Below are positions 14,979 to 25,400 of a stretch of DNA of 49,905 nucleotides, one piece after another. The notes beneath the pieces are model-generated. The model saw nothing but the letters and a program-made list of their open reading frames with translations, was not told where the DNA came from and ran no database searches. Within the stretch, counting starts at the first letter, position 1. The number at the start of each line of letters is the position of its first letter. Made by a program: the position numbers and the translations under genes. Location: positions 1-49,905 of IMG/VR virus record IMGVR_UViG_3300023501_000016. One strand, 5' to 3'. Origin of the DNA: a virus.

Positions 14979-15276
14979 CTTCAGAGTCGTCGAGGTCTTC
15001 ATCTTCTTCATCTTCATCTTCTTCAATGTCATCCTCAGCATCGTCACCCGCATCTGCCCACATATCTGCTTGCGAATTAAAGATTTGATCTGCAATTCTA
15101 ATCTTCGCCTGATCAAGTGTATCTGACAGTCTCTCGCCAACTAAGTCATTAAACTGTGTCTCTGCCGCATTAAAGTCCTGCGCTTGTATAGCATCAATTA
15201 AATCAGCGATAGGTTGTGAACCAGTCTCAATAGGTTCTGCTTGTATCTCATCAATAATCACGTTTTCATCTGACAT
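14974..15276 (-). CDS. 67: Prohead core protein (gp67-like)
   Basis: 100 residues from the ATG at 15276. The central part, I-A-D-L-I-D-A-I-Q-A-Q-D-F-N-A-A then R-L-S-D-T-L-D-Q-A-K-I-R-I-A, parallels T4 gp67 (L-I-E-A-I-K-S-N-D-L-V-A-A-R...), and both end in a strongly acidic tail, here rich in D and E. It is a minor scaffold component. TGGAG lies six bases before this ATG and three before another at 15279; a TTG at 15288 contains the ribosome site itself and is rejected. Neighbours are portal gene 20 upstream and the head maturation genes downstream. Confidence 0.82.
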   Translation of the reverse strand: MSDENVIIDEIQAEPIETGSQPIADLIDAIQAQDFNAAETQFNDLVGERLSDTLDQAKIRIADQIFNSQADMWADAGDDAEDDIEEDEDEEDEDLDDSEV

Positions 15277-15297
15277 CATATTCTCCAAAATTTATCG

Positions 15298-16920
15298 TTA
15301 CTTTTCTTGTGTAGTATCTATGTCTTTCTTAACTGGCGCTTTAGGTGCGGCAACTGGTGCAGTAGGAGCAGGTGCTTTAGGTGCTGGTTCTTCTTTCTCA
15401 TCTTCAGCACCAGGAGTCCTGTCTACAATCTCATCGTCAGAGATTTCTTTAGCAATGTCCTTCTTCATGTCTTTCATATCATCTTCGCTTAACTGAAGAA
15501 CATTACGCATGACCCAATCTTTAGAGAAGTATTCACCAACGTACTGTGTTACTTCATTCATTAGACCAACACGCTCTCGAAGAATCTCCATCTCTTTAAG
15601 TTCGGTGAAATAGTTGTCCTTCATGAAATCTACATAGATGTCATCTTTCCACTCTTCCCAATCTTGCTCAGTAATAATACCCTTGAGTAATAACTGCTTG
15701 CGCAAGATGTTCATGAACAGAGCAGAGAATCTACGTCTCAAGCGATCAATGAACTTTTGGAACTTAACTTCGTCTCGTGAAATCTCAGTACTACGACCTA
15801 GTGAGAACTGTGCCTCTTGCTCTAATCGACTGACAGGTACATTCAGTGAACGATACAAACGCTTCTGAAAGTAGATAACATCATCAATCTGTCCAAGATT
15901 CTCGCCGCCAGGCAGTGTACTAATCTCAGTACCACGCCCGCCTTCTCTACGTGGCAACCAGAAATCTTCGAGCATAGACATATGCTTACGGTCATCTTTC
16001 ATCTGACCAGTATCAGCATCATATACTAACTTGTTACGATACTGTGTCATAATGTCTTTCATGTATTGATCTGCCTTACCACGAGGTAAGTTACCAACAT
16101 CAATATAAAAGATTCGACGTTCTGGTGCGCGAGCAAGTCTATAGATTACTAGACTATCTTCCATCATGCGCAACTGATTAATGGGTTTTAATGCTTTGTG
16201 AAGATAAGATACTACCTTCTTTTTAGATTCGTCAAGTAGACCCGAAGTAACATATGCAATTGAGTCAGTCGCTAGTTTAACACCACTACTCTGATTGCCT
16301 GGTTTGTCTTCGTATACGTAGTACTCATCGATGCTATCAACAAGTTTAACGCCAGTTCTGGGATCTTTCTTGTATTTAATTTCTTTAACTTTGCGCACTT
16401 TTGCGCTATCGATGTTACGTATCTCTTGGATGCCCGCTTTCATGTTGCTTTCATTAACAAGCAAATGATAGTACAGTCTACCGTCTACGTAGAACGATCT
16501 GAATATATCGTGACCCAGTTCATTGAACTTGAGCATTGCAACAATGCTGTCAAACTCATCTCGAATCAAATCTTTAATCTTATCTGATGCTTCAATATCA
16601 TCAAGAGCAATCTCGACGGATGAAGAATTTTCTGAAGAAGAGATACCTTCATTTACAATCTCTTCAATTGCCATGTCTACTTCGGGATGCATTGCAACAC
16701 CTCGATAGCGCATGATTAATTGTGCATTATCTTTAGACTGGTCGCCTTCCATGTTTACGTACTGACCAAAGTGACCAGCAGTAGCAGTTACATAACCTGC
16801 ACCGTCATTGTCTGTTGGAGGCACGACAGATGGCAACTTCTCTTTATTAGAAGTCGCTTTGCCTGCTCTTTTGATTTCGAATCCAAAGAGTTTTAATGCG
16901 TTGTTGTCTTGGTCTGCCAT
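15298..16920 (-). CDS. 20: Portal vertex protein (gp20)
   Basis: 540 residues from the ATG at 16920 (T4 gp20 has 524). Recognisable portal segments include M-R-Y-R-G-V-A-M-H-P-E-V-D-M-A-I-E-E-I-V-N-E, R-L-A-R-A-P-E-R-R-I-F-Y-I-D-V-G-N-L-P and S-L-N-V-P-V-S-R-L-E-Q-E. The C-terminus ends in a proline/alanine-rich stretch (A-P-K-A-P-A-P-T-A-P) not expected in T4 and likely disordered. It forms the 12-mer DNA channel, binds terminase and nucleates the prohead. AGGAAAG lies three bases before the ATG. A reading from 16953 would add 11 residues but lacks a ribosome site. Confidence 0.96.
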   Translation of the reverse strand: MADQDNNALKLFGFEIKRAGKATSNKEKLPSVVPPTDNDGAGYVTATAGHFGQYVNMEGDQSKDNAQLIMRYRGVAMHPEVDMAIEEIVNEGISSSENSSSVEIALDDIEASDKIKDLIRDEFDSIVAMLKFNELGHDIFRSFYVDGRLYYHLLVNESNMKAGIQEIRNIDSAKVRKVKEIKYKKDPRTGVKLVDSIDEYYVYEDKPGNQSSGVKLATDSIAYVTSGLLDESKKKVVSYLHKALKPINQLRMMEDSLVIYRLARAPERRIFYIDVGNLPRGKADQYMKDIMTQYRNKLVYDADTGQMKDDRKHMSMLEDFWLPRREGGRGTEISTLPGGENLGQIDDVIYFQKRLYRSLNVPVSRLEQEAQFSLGRSTEISRDEVKFQKFIDRLRRRFSALFMNILRKQLLLKGIITEQDWEEWKDDIYVDFMKDNYFTELKEMEILRERVGLMNEVTQYVGEYFSKDWVMRNVLQLSEDDMKDMKKDIAKEISDDEIVDRTPGAEDEKEEPAPKAPAPTAPVAAPKAPVKKDIDTTQEK

Positions 16921-16940
16921 ATTCTTTCCTAGTAAATAAT

Positions 16941-16967
16941 AATGAGGGAGCACCGAAGCACTCCCTA
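16941..16967 (-). terminator. Terminator hairpin with a UUCG loop after gene 19
   Basis: Minus strand: 8-bp stem GGGAGTGC/GTGCTCCC (16965-16958 with 16953-16946, two G-U pairs), closed by a C(UUCG)G tetraloop, then a T-rich tail TCATTATTTA. The tail is weaker than at 10961 but the loop is very stable. It lies between the tail tube and portal genes. Confidence 0.75.
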
Positions 16968-16968
16968 T

Positions 16969-16976
16969 TATTTAGT
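16969..16976 (-). promoter_or_regulatory. Late promoter (ACTAAATA) for gene 20
   Basis: Minus strand ACTAAATA, two mismatches to TATAAATA, 48 bases before the portal ATG. The expected start near 16963 lies inside the terminator stem, so the portal transcript would not form it. Confidence 0.55.
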
Positions 16977-16982
16977 ACGGTC

Positions 16983-17510
16983 TTAACTAGTAGTATTTGA
17001 TTCCCAATACTGATATGAGAACGTCACATCAAAGGTTTCAACTTCGTCACGAGTATCATAACTCAGAGCGATTGGTCCTACAAGTGTTGGGAAAGCACCT
17101 CTGAACTGATAACGCTTTAGTACGTCAGAGTTACGATCCAACTGATCAACAATTAAGTCTGCTTGATAATCGACAGGATTAATTAAACCAGTGTTAGATT
17201 GGTGTGCATTGATACCGTTCATCCAACGCTCGAAAGCATCACGAACATCGAAATCAGTATCGTTAATAATGGTTACTGTCCAATCTTCGAATGTACGATC
17301 ACCAGCAATCTTCATCTCACGACCACGGAATGGTACCAAAAGAGGTGCCATCTGTGATTGTGGCAACTGTGCTGATTTGCAAAGGAATGACGTAAGTTCT
17401 ACGTTACCCCCAGCATATGCCGGAAAGTTAAGGGTTGTCTTAAACAGGTTGGGGCGAGCACCGCCACCTCTGAGTTTCGATTTAAAATCATCTACGCCTA
17501 AAATTGCCAT
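16983..17510 (-). CDS. 19: Tail tube protein (gp19)
   Basis: 175 residues (T4 gp19 has 163). It begins with G-V-D-D-F-K-S-K-L-R-G-G-G-A-R-P-N-L-F-K-T-T-L-N-F-P, typical of T4-type tube monomers, followed by C-K-S-A-Q-L-P-Q-S, P-F-R-G-R-E-M-K-I-A-G-D-R-T-F-E-D-W and the terminal F-D-V-T-F-S-Y-Q-Y-W-E. It forms the inner tube of the tail, on which the sheath assembles. GGGAG precedes the ATG. It follows gene 18 by 13 bases and ends at the UUCG terminator. Confidence 0.95.
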   Translation of the reverse strand: MAILGVDDFKSKLRGGGARPNLFKTTLNFPAYAGGNVELTSFLCKSAQLPQSQMAPLLVPFRGREMKIAGDRTFEDWTVTIINDTDFDVRDAFERWMNGINAHQSNTGLINPVDYQADLIVDQLDRNSDVLKRYQFRGAFPTLVGPIALSYDTRDEVETFDVTFSYQYWESNTTS

Positions 17511-17523
17511 TGTCTATTCTCCC

Positions 17524-19269
17524 TTATACCAGACCGACTACTTCATCGAAATCAACACCGGTTCTAACTGCTACGAAGTTCAAAGATACGTAGTTGATAG
17601 ATCGTGCTGGTTTGATAAAGACAGTAGCGATAAATTGATTATTGTCAATCACTGATGCTGTGTTGTTTGTTTCGTCACATACAACTCTAAAATCAGTAAT
17701 GCCTCTACGACCCTTAATCTCTCTCAAGAAAGGTTCGACTATGTTTACGAACTCAGCACGAGTGAACTCATCATTGAATTCAAACATTACGTTCTGTGCT
17801 GCCGCTTTGATTGCACGTTCTACGCCTAAGAACAGACGACGGACGTTGATACGATCAAATGCAGATGGACGACCTAGTTTAGTCTTATCGCCATACAGAA
17901 GAATACCTTGTCCTGGCAGATTAACGATTGGGTTAACGCCTGCTTTGTACAGAGTATCACGCTGTGCTTTAGTTGCTGAGTATGCAAGATTAGTTACGCC
18001 ATAGTACTGACCACGGCGACTGCCTGCAGGAGAGAACCAAGGTGCCGCAACATCATCAGTCAATGCCATTACACCAGCAGTCGATGCTGCCGCGGCAATA
18101 TAAACATACTGATCATTATACTTGTCATACACTTTAAGATAGTTGTTATCAACAATCAAGTAAGAAGATGCAGGAAACAAGTTAGCAGTAGCGACAGTGT
18201 TTGTTACTATAGCACTAGGTGCTACACCGACAACATCAGCACGTGCAGGAGATGTTACAACAACACAATCTTTACGTGCAGTAGCAATGCTTACAAGATT
18301 ACTTACAACTGTTACTTGATCCGCTGAAAGTTGCGCACCAGGAGCAATGAGAAAGTCAACTTGAATAGTATCAACATCTTCGAACAAACTGAATCCAGAG
18401 AGATATTCAGCAGTAGTGAATGTTCCACTGTTTGCACCGCCAGAAAGAATGGTGGTATCGATAGCAGTCTTAGTGCCAGTGCCATTAACGGCAGCAGTAA
18501 ATAATACTGAAGTGGTAGTAGTTGCAACTTCGTCGGGCAGACTTACACATCGTACAAACTCAGAACCGGCATTGACTACATCGACGGCATAGTTAGATGC
18601 GCCTTCAGGAGTTCTAGCATCAGTTGCTACAGATACGTATGGGAATGCTTCAAGAACAGTGCCAGGAGTGCCTGAGAATTGACCAGTACGATCAATAACT
18701 GCAATGTGAATTTCGTCAAAAGCAACATCACCAGAAGCAGATAAACCTGCTACATGAGATGAAGTACCTGGACGTCCATCGAAAGATGCTTTGTATGCCC
18801 AAGTAGCGAATAAATCAGTAGTTGCGCGAGGACAAATCTGAACGTCGATTGAGTTTCCAACAACACCAGCGTGTTTGCCAACGAACGTATGTCCGCCTGC
18901 ACTTAACCCTGATTTAGTATTCAAGAAAGCATCATCGTTCTTGATTGTAGGTGCGCTTGCGCCTCCATCACTGTCATATGAGTTAACTGCGGTAGCAGTA
19001 GCATCACGAACAACATAGAGATCGGTAGAATATTTTAGAAAAGAACTTGCTGTCAAGTAATCGACAACAGAACTATCGTTTGTTAATGTAGGAGATCCGA
19101 ATACACCTACCAATTGAGATTCATTTGAAATCTTTGTTGGTACGCCTATAGGTCCCCAGTTAAAGTCGCCAACAATTGCACCAGTAGAAGAAGTGACAGC
19201 AGGAACAACACCTGATAAGTCAAACTCTTTTACTGTAATGTTGGGAGACTCTGATGGTATAAATGCCAT
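17524..19269 (-). CDS. 18: Tail sheath protein (gp18)
   Basis: 581 residues (T4 gp18 has 659). The start (S-P-N-I-T-V-K-E-F-D-L-S-G-V-V-P) and the C-terminal core (G-R-P-S-A-F-D-R-I-N-V-R-R-L-F, then F-E-F-N-D-E-F-T-R-A-E-F and G-I-T-D-F-R-V-V-C-D-E-T-N-N) match contractile sheath proteins. The middle domain is variable and exposed on the outer sheath surface. It contracts on infection to drive the tube through the envelope. An AGGA site lies eight bases before the ATG, and an exact late promoter lies at 19334-19341. Confidence 0.96.
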   Translation of the reverse strand: MAFIPSESPNITVKEFDLSGVVPAVTSSTGAIVGDFNWGPIGVPTKISNESQLVGVFGSPTLTNDSSVVDYLTASSFLKYSTDLYVVRDATATAVNSYDSDGGASAPTIKNDDAFLNTKSGLSAGGHTFVGKHAGVVGNSIDVQICPRATTDLFATWAYKASFDGRPGTSSHVAGLSASGDVAFDEIHIAVIDRTGQFSGTPGTVLEAFPYVSVATDARTPEGASNYAVDVVNAGSEFVRCVSLPDEVATTTTSVLFTAAVNGTGTKTAIDTTILSGGANSGTFTTAEYLSGFSLFEDVDTIQVDFLIAPGAQLSADQVTVVSNLVSIATARKDCVVVTSPARADVVGVAPSAIVTNTVATANLFPASSYLIVDNNYLKVYDKYNDQYVYIAAAASTAGVMALTDDVAAPWFSPAGSRRGQYYGVTNLAYSATKAQRDTLYKAGVNPIVNLPGQGILLYGDKTKLGRPSAFDRINVRRLFLGVERAIKAAAQNVMFEFNDEFTRAEFVNIVEPFLREIKGRRGITDFRVVCDETNNTASVIDNNQFIATVFIKPARSINYVSLNFVAVRTGVDFDEVVGLV

Positions 19270-19333
19270 GGTCTTGTCCTTTATTAGTTAAACATATGAT
19301 AAGAATTCATAATACGGTTGTATATCAATGTTT

Positions 19334-19341
19334 TATTTATA
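19334..19341 (-). promoter_or_regulatory. Late promoter TATAAATA for gene 18
   Basis: Exact late element on the minus strand, 65 bases before the gene 18 ATG in the 85-base gap after gene 17. The start is expected near 19328. Confidence 0.85.
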
Positions 19342-19354
19342 CATACTGTTATTT

Positions 19355-20977
19355 TCAATATGTATCATTACCCCACGTTGCCCATTGCTGGTGTTTATCA
19401 TTCTCTGACTGTTCAATACGATCTATTTCAGCACTGCCGTCATCAATAAAACCGAAGGGCACGATATCATCTTCGATCTGTCTTACTTGATTTTCGAACA
19501 TCATCTGCTTTAAATTGATATCTGTCATGTCTGCGAAGAACTGTGTGGATACAAAGTAACCAAACATCACTAGATTCATCATCAAGTCATCGTGATTACC
19601 ATCTGATGCTTCATAAGATTGTCCCTGTGCTGTAAACGTGGACATCTCAAAGATAGTATTCTCATCGACGATTTCTAACTTGTTCTCTTCAAGAATATCT
19701 TTGATAGCAGAACAACCTAGTCGCTTCGACTTACGGGTTATTTCAACACCAATTCGATTTGCTTTAGTAGCAGATTCGACATGGACATTCTCGTACTCTA
19801 AGTCGTGATACAGACCTTGACACACTACAGTGCCTTGATCGTTTGACTCGACTATAACATACGCTTCATTGTAGACTTTCGCATATTTATATATAATGTC
19901 AGGGAAGAGTAATGGAGAGATATTGTTGTTGCGATATACACATACCTGTTGAAAAGGTCTTGTAGTAATATCGATTAATGTAAATGTAGAATAATCCTGA
20001 CCTCTTCCCTTACTCACATCACAAGTCATGATATATTCGTGACTTTGTACAGGTTCTTTATATACGAGGCAATCACCGCCTTCTAGTATCTGTATAGGAT
20101 TAATTGCTCTCAAGTCTAATAGACAACCAGCATTAATCAGCGTATCACCTGTTCCGAAGAAGGTGTTACCAAACTCTTGATCGAACTGCAACTGCGAAGT
20201 GTTCGCAATAGTCTGTCGCTTCCACTCTTCGTCTCGTCCAGGTACATCCCACCAGTTTACGGTGAATGGTTTATATTCATTAACTTTCTGAGTTGCACCC
20301 TGCCATATCTTGTGATATGTATTACCTATTCCGTTGGCGGTTGAGGTGATGATAACTTTTGTATCTTTGCCCGCAGAGACAACTGGATACGTTGAAGTAT
20401 AGAACTCAGCAGCGCGTTCAACGAAAGCAAACTCATCGAGAAACAACAGATTAACAGACATACCCCGAATAGAAGACCCACTAGTAGCAGCGGCAATAAT
20501 TCGACTATTATTAGAAAATTCAATAGAACCTTTATTGAGTGCTTTACAACCTGGTTGCAGAAAGAACGGTAGATTCTCAAGAGCAAGTGTAATACGCTGT
20601 AGCATTTCACGAGAGGTTGCTCCTTTGTTCGCTAGAACAGCAATCGTTTTCTCTGGATGAAAGAGCGCATACCATAAAAGGTATACAACAGATGATATAG
20701 ATTTGCCTGACTGTCTACAAGCAAGCACGATAGTGAATCTGTGTGCACCAAAGTGATCAAACATATTTTCTTGATAATCATATAGATTAAAGTTTACAAG
20801 ACCTTCATCTAATGATATAATCTTAATGTAAGTACGAGCAAAGTAAGCAGGATCATTACTGCACTTCGCGTACTCCATGACTTCCCACTCAGTCCATTGT
20901 TGTAATACGCCGTCACGTTTTACATTAGGATTACCGAGATAGGATGTGCCGCTATTGAGGTTCGTCTGGAACGACAT
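19355..20977 (-). CDS. 17: Terminase large subunit (gp17)
   Basis: 540 residues (T4 gp17 has 610). ATPase: Walker A ACRQSGKS (86-93) and Walker B LLFLDEF with D181-E182. Nuclease: RNase H-type first acidic residue D320 in M-T-C-D-V-S-K-G-R-G-Q-D-Y-S, later V-I-V-E-S-N-D-Q-G and the final D-G-N-H-D-D-L. It packages DNA into the prohead and cuts the concatemer. It overlaps the gp16 gene by 26 bases. AAAGG precedes the ATG. Confidence 0.97.
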   Translation of the reverse strand: MSFQTNLNSGTSYLGNPNVKRDGVLQQWTEWEVMEYAKCSNDPAYFARTYIKIISLDEGLVNFNLYDYQENMFDHFGAHRFTIVLACRQSGKSISSVVYLLWYALFHPEKTIAVLANKGATSREMLQRITLALENLPFFLQPGCKALNKGSIEFSNNSRIIAAATSGSSIRGMSVNLLFLDEFAFVERAAEFYTSTYPVVSAGKDTKVIITSTANGIGNTYHKIWQGATQKVNEYKPFTVNWWDVPGRDEEWKRQTIANTSQLQFDQEFGNTFFGTGDTLINAGCLLDLRAINPIQILEGGDCLVYKEPVQSHEYIMTCDVSKGRGQDYSTFTLIDITTRPFQQVCVYRNNNISPLLFPDIIYKYAKVYNEAYVIVESNDQGTVVCQGLYHDLEYENVHVESATKANRIGVEITRKSKRLGCSAIKDILEENKLEIVDENTIFEMSTFTAQGQSYEASDGNHDDLMMNLVMFGYFVSTQFFADMTDINLKQMMFENQVRQIEDDIVPFGFIDDGSAEIDRIEQSENDKHQQWATWGNDTY

Positions 20978-21317
20978 TAATTACCTTTTGCTCTTCGGCA
21001 TTCTTAATCAGCATTCGCTGTAAGTCTGTTGTACTGCCAATGAATACATTATTATTAGTAACAGTACTAGGTGCGTCTAAAGCGGGTTTAGTAGTTGCGG
21101 TGACTTCCTTATACTTCTTATTCAAGTCCATCAACTTATCATTAACATCAGATATGTTTTTAATCATGCCAGAAAGAACTTCGAATGCCCGAGGATGTTC
21201 ACTCTCACGAGCAACTTCAATCATCAACTCTAAAGACTCACGACCTTTCTCAATCAGATCGTTGTATGTGTCACGAGAGGTGTTATAGTCTGCATCAATG
21301 TTATCATGTTCTGCCAT
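20952..21317 (-). CDS. 16: Terminase small subunit (gp16)
   Basis: 121 residues (T4 gp16 has 164). It is helical and acidic, with R-D-T-Y-N-D-L-I-E-K-G-R-E-S-L-E-L-M-I-E-V-A-R-E-S-E-H-P-R-A-F-E-V-L and K-N-I-S-D-V-N-D-K-L-M-D-L-N-K-K-Y, which is the central coiled-coil pattern of T4-type small terminases, directly upstream of gp17. It regulates gp17 ATPase and nuclease and recognises DNA for packaging. The ORF ends in a likely flexible tail that overlaps gene 17, suggesting coupling. Confidence 0.88.
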   Translation of the reverse strand: MAEHDNIDADYNTSRDTYNDLIEKGRESLELMIEVARESEHPRAFEVLSGMIKNISDVNDKLMDLNKKYKEVTATTKPALDAPSTVTNNNVFIGSTTDLQRMLIKNAEEQKVINVVPDEPQ

Positions 21318-21320
21318 ATA

Positions 21321-21548
21321 TTATCTCTTTCGCTCAGACATTTGTTGTGCCCAAGTCAATTCTTCGATGAGTCGATTATACCACGCTATGTCATATGTAT
21401 CTGTATTCTTATCTCGCTCTTCAGCAAGTTGTTCAATACGGACATCGACATATTTCTGCTTGGCGATACTCAATTCTTCGTTTGCTTTATCCCAGAATTT
21501 CTTATCTATTTCAGTTGTATCAAGTTGGAACGACATCTCTGCTTTCAT
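21321..21548 (-). CDS. Small helical protein upstream of gene 16
   Basis: 75 residues, almost entirely charged and helical (D-K-K-F-W-D-K-A-N-E-E-L-S-I-A-K-Q-K-Y, I-E-E-L-T-W-A-Q-Q-M), with no signal peptide or membrane segment. It overlaps the end of the 297-residue gene by 29 bases and ends three bases before the gp16 ATG. The first ATG has AAAAGG only two bases away; an internal ATG at 21536 (M-S-F-Q-L) gives 71 residues and is a fair alternative. I do not recognise a family; a small terminase-linked or structural role is positional inference. Confidence 0.7.
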   Translation of the reverse strand: MKAEMSFQLDTTEIDKKFWDKANEELSIAKQKYVDVRIEQLAEERDKNTDTYDIAWYNRLIEELTWAQQMSERKR

Positions 21549-22413
21549 ATCCTTTTACCATCACCGGTACACCGGTAGTACCATTAAATACAACACCCCA
21601 AACAAGAACACGAGTAGCATCAACACCTTCGGGTATCGGATAATCTAAATCATGTTCAGTACAATATGCTTGCACATCTTGCCAATACGCATCGAAAAAC
21701 ATATCGTTCATGTTATCTATAATGCCATCTTCGTTGTGTATTCTAGCATAATATACACTACGTTGGTCACTCACCTCGGGAGGATAGGTGACTGAAGGTA
21801 TTCTATTTCGGTGAACAATCTTCATTGACACAGTGTCATCATCAAGGTTAAACTTGTAACCGAACCAAGGCATCAACATTGTATATACGTTTAAGTCTAC
21901 ATTGTATCTTGAATGTGGAGGTCGTCTATGTACGTATTGATTAACATTAGCAAAATCCGTTGCTGGATCAGTGAACATCTCCATATCATAGAAACTGATT
22001 GACGATGCCGCAGTATATGGTGGTCTATATGGACCGTAACTGCCTACCACATTCAAATTAGAGGTTTCAAGATCATATGCGGGGAAACGTGCCTCAATAA
22101 TACCAACAAGTTCTTGACCTTCAGTTTCATGAATTAAATAATCTACTCTTTTTATTTGACCATTAACATACACGTTAGAGGCAGGGTTGTCACCGCTAGG
22201 AATCTGTTCTCTATAAGAAGTCCAGATTTCATGTTTAATAAATTCATTAAGAGATGTATATGAATCTTCGTAATTTATAGTGCCGTCTGCATTCAATATC
22301 GCAGGAGCATTCATAATCAAATTGCCTGAAGAATCATTAACATACACTCGCCAAATGTGTGTTTCGACTGGATCTCGCTCGTATACTAAATCATTTACAT
22401 CTATATTATTCAT
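21520..22413 (-). CDS. Putative virion protein, unknown family
   Basis: 297 residues, rich in Y, N, D and P, without signal peptide or membrane segments. Notable stretches are V-E-T-H-I-W-R-V-Y-V-N-D-S-S-G-N, V-D-Y-L-I-H-E-T-E-G-Q-E-L-V-G and P-R/Y-P-P-Y-T-A. It is translated right after the Calx-beta-like protein (start three bases past its stop), so the two may work together, for example as a fibre and its capping or attachment protein. That is inference; no family is recognised. The gene sits inside the block added between genes 15 and 16. Confidence 0.72.
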   Translation of the reverse strand: MNNIDVNDLVYERDPVETHIWRVYVNDSSGNLIMNAPAILNADGTINYEDSYTSLNEFIKHEIWTSYREQIPSGDNPASNVYVNGQIKRVDYLIHETEGQELVGIIEARFPAYDLETSNLNVVGSYGPYRPPYTAASSISFYDMEMFTDPATDFANVNQYVHRRPPHSRYNVDLNVYTMLMPWFGYKFNLDDDTVSMKIVHRNRIPSVTYPPEVSDQRSVYYARIHNEDGIIDNMNDMFFDAYWQDVQAYCTEHDLDYPIPEGVDATRVLVWGVVFNGTTGVPVMVKGYESRDVVPT

Positions 22414-22415
22414 AA

Positions 22416-25400
22416 TTAAATTCCGTTAAAAGTGCTGGTGTAGGCACTAACACTAGATCGATAGTTATATGTCAAAACCGTTGTGCCTGTACCAAGAGTT
22501 CCATTATATTCTTTAATAGTTACTGTTACCCATCTTGAATTAACGACAAGAGCATCTTGGCCGCCTGACGGTGTTGTCTGAGCAATATGTCGATAATAGT
22601 GTACACCACTTTGTGTAGATGTTCCAACCACCCACCATTGAGTCGAAGTATTGTCCCATGCGGCAACTTCTACACCATTCACATAACGCTGTCCATAGAC
22701 GTATGAATAACCACTTGAACCACCAGTTTGTTGATTAGGTACAGTCGGAATAGTTCTTTGTGAATCATTATAAAATCTAACATTCATCTGGTAATTTGAA
22801 CCAATGTAATCGGATCTCGCCGCGATAGGAAGAATCCAGTTATCATCATACTCTGGATCACCAAAATCTTCATAAATAGTACCGCCCGATGCATAATGTG
22901 GTTGAAAATTCTTCCATACAATTCCTTGACCAGTATGATTGTACTCAGTCATTAGAGTTGTAGTTTGCGGATTTCCGTTTAAATTAAAGAAACTTGCCTC
23001 AAGTACATCGTTAGTATTGTATTCTAAATTTACAGTTACTGGAGTAGTATCTGCAATAGTAACTGTTGCAGCAGTAGCAAGTCCAAGATTGGCGCCAAGA
23101 TATTCATTATACGAAAATTCGTTATTGAAGACTCTAATATTCCAGACATCATCGAAATGATCACTATTCACCAGTGTTGCTAAATTAAAGGTACCCGCAT
23201 TGCTTGATACTGCTACAGTGCCATATAGTTCGGTCGCATCGCCCCAATCCGCCGGGAAAGCAAACTTTATATGTTCGCCTGTAACTGTCGCTCTAGTTGT
23301 AGGTTCTGACATTGTGACATAACCAGCAGTGCCGCTAGTATTGATTATACTAGTGATTGTACCCGGTAGGGCAGCGTCATCAGTTGACATTCCTACTTGT
23401 AAATCTAAACCAGAATTTGAAGGACCTTGGTGATCGATCTGTGAGGTGCCCGCACTTCGACCATTTGGACAGTCAAGTGTTTTAATTATTGCAGGATCAT
23501 GCCAGTAGTATGTGCCCGGAGGAATATTAGATCCTCCAATAGTGTATATTATCGTAGAACCTTCTTGACCAGTCGTAGCATTAGGAGTAACTGTCATTGC
23601 TGGTGCTTGATCGACTAGATTGAATGTTGTAGATGCTATTACTGTGCCGGATGCGGACGCATAACCACCACGTGAAACAGTAATTCCACCGACTGAAGTG
23701 CCTTGATATGTAGTACTAGAAGTTGTACTCAGAAATATATTTCGAGTTGCGGAACTACTAGATGATGCAAGTTGTTGCGTAGGTATTCTACCAATTACTG
23801 CGGATCCAGTAACCTCGATATACAGTGTCTCGCTGTTTGGACTAGTTTGGTTAGTCGCAGAAATCACTATATTCAGAGTGCTGCCTTCAACAGGACTATT
23901 AGATGTAACGGAATAGTTTGTTACGGACGTATCAGTTACAGTGACAGTTCCACTAGACACAACAGGAGGTACGCTTGAATTGTTAGAATCAGAAACAAGA
24001 ACACTGAATGATTCTGTGCCCTCGGTGAGCGCATCATTAAGCAAAGCGACAGCAATAGTACCAGTACCGCCAGTCACAACCAACGAACTTCTATTGGTGT
24101 TTGAACCTATCGCACTAGAAAAGTCTGCCGCTTGTATCGAACTGCCTGTAGGAATCCACCAATAGTATGTTCCGTCTGGTTGATTAGTCGTGAATGTGAA
24201 TGTAACTTGACTACCTTCATTCGCAGAAGATGTACTAGGCGATAAAGCATATGAAGTGTTAGTACCTTGTATCACGTAAGACAGTGACGCTAACAGATTA
24301 CCACCCGTCTGAGCATCATATAGACGCGCAGTGAATGATTCATCCTCAACTTCAGAATCAGAAGCAACAGTAATCTGAAAGACAGTATCGCCTGGATCAC
24401 TAATAGCAGTTGATGAACGTGAACCTGTCTGCGGAGGTGTTGTTGTGAAATCTGCATCTACAGTTGTACCGTGAAGTATTTCAAACCATACAGTAGTAGG
24501 ATCAGGAATATTTGTTCCGTCTACTGAGAAAGTGATTGTAGTACCTTCGACCGCGAACTCTGGACTAGAATTCATACCCCATGTAGGCGCAACGTCTGTC
24601 ATCACAAAGGTTGTTGTTGTAGTAGCATTAGATACGTTATTAGTTATACTGACAGTAGGAGTTACAGTTCCTTGATATAAATCACTAACAGTAGTAGGTA
24701 TAACTTTAGTGAATACTCCATTGCCTTCTGCGGGTACAGTAAATGTCTCCGTCAGAGGAGAAATTCTTCCATCAGCATTAGTAATAGTGTAAGTTAAAGA
24801 ATCACCAGTCTCTGATGTGTTTACTGTGATAGCAAGAACAAGTGAGTTGCCTTCTACAATATCTTCTGCTGAAACTGTGAATGCACTCGCTACTTGTTGT
24901 ACGGAAACTGTTGTTGTTGCCACTGTTGTCTGATTCACATCTCTGATATTAACAGTAAACTCTTCGTCATCATCGGATGCCTGATCGATAACAGTTTTAA
25001 GTGAGAACGAACCGGTGCTACCTGATATAGTTACCAAAGACAACGCACTCTGAAGATCAGCAACTTGCTGTGGAGCAACTGTGAAATCAGCATCGTTGGT
25101 GTCGCCATGAACTACATGATAGTATAGTTCGGTAGATCCGTCATAAGGTACATTTGATCCGTTGACTGTGAATGTTATCACATCACCTTCATTAGGCGTA
25201 GCAGAACTGGGTGTTAAAGTATATGAAGGCGCAGAGTTATTAATAGTAATAATAGCACTTTCTAAGTTTCTACCATCTCGATCAATTACTTTCAGCGTGT
25301 AGTTGTCGCTAGAAGAACCGGCAGCATCACTATCAATCCAACTTCTTAATGTGAAAGTTGCAGTAGAATTGTTGACGTTTATTAATCGAGGACCAGCACT

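Noticed and set aside
17191-17655. 154-residue open frame on the plus strand across genes 19 and 18
   Set aside because: Fully antisense to two conserved genes, no ribosome site, biased composition; a shadow of the minus-strand codons.
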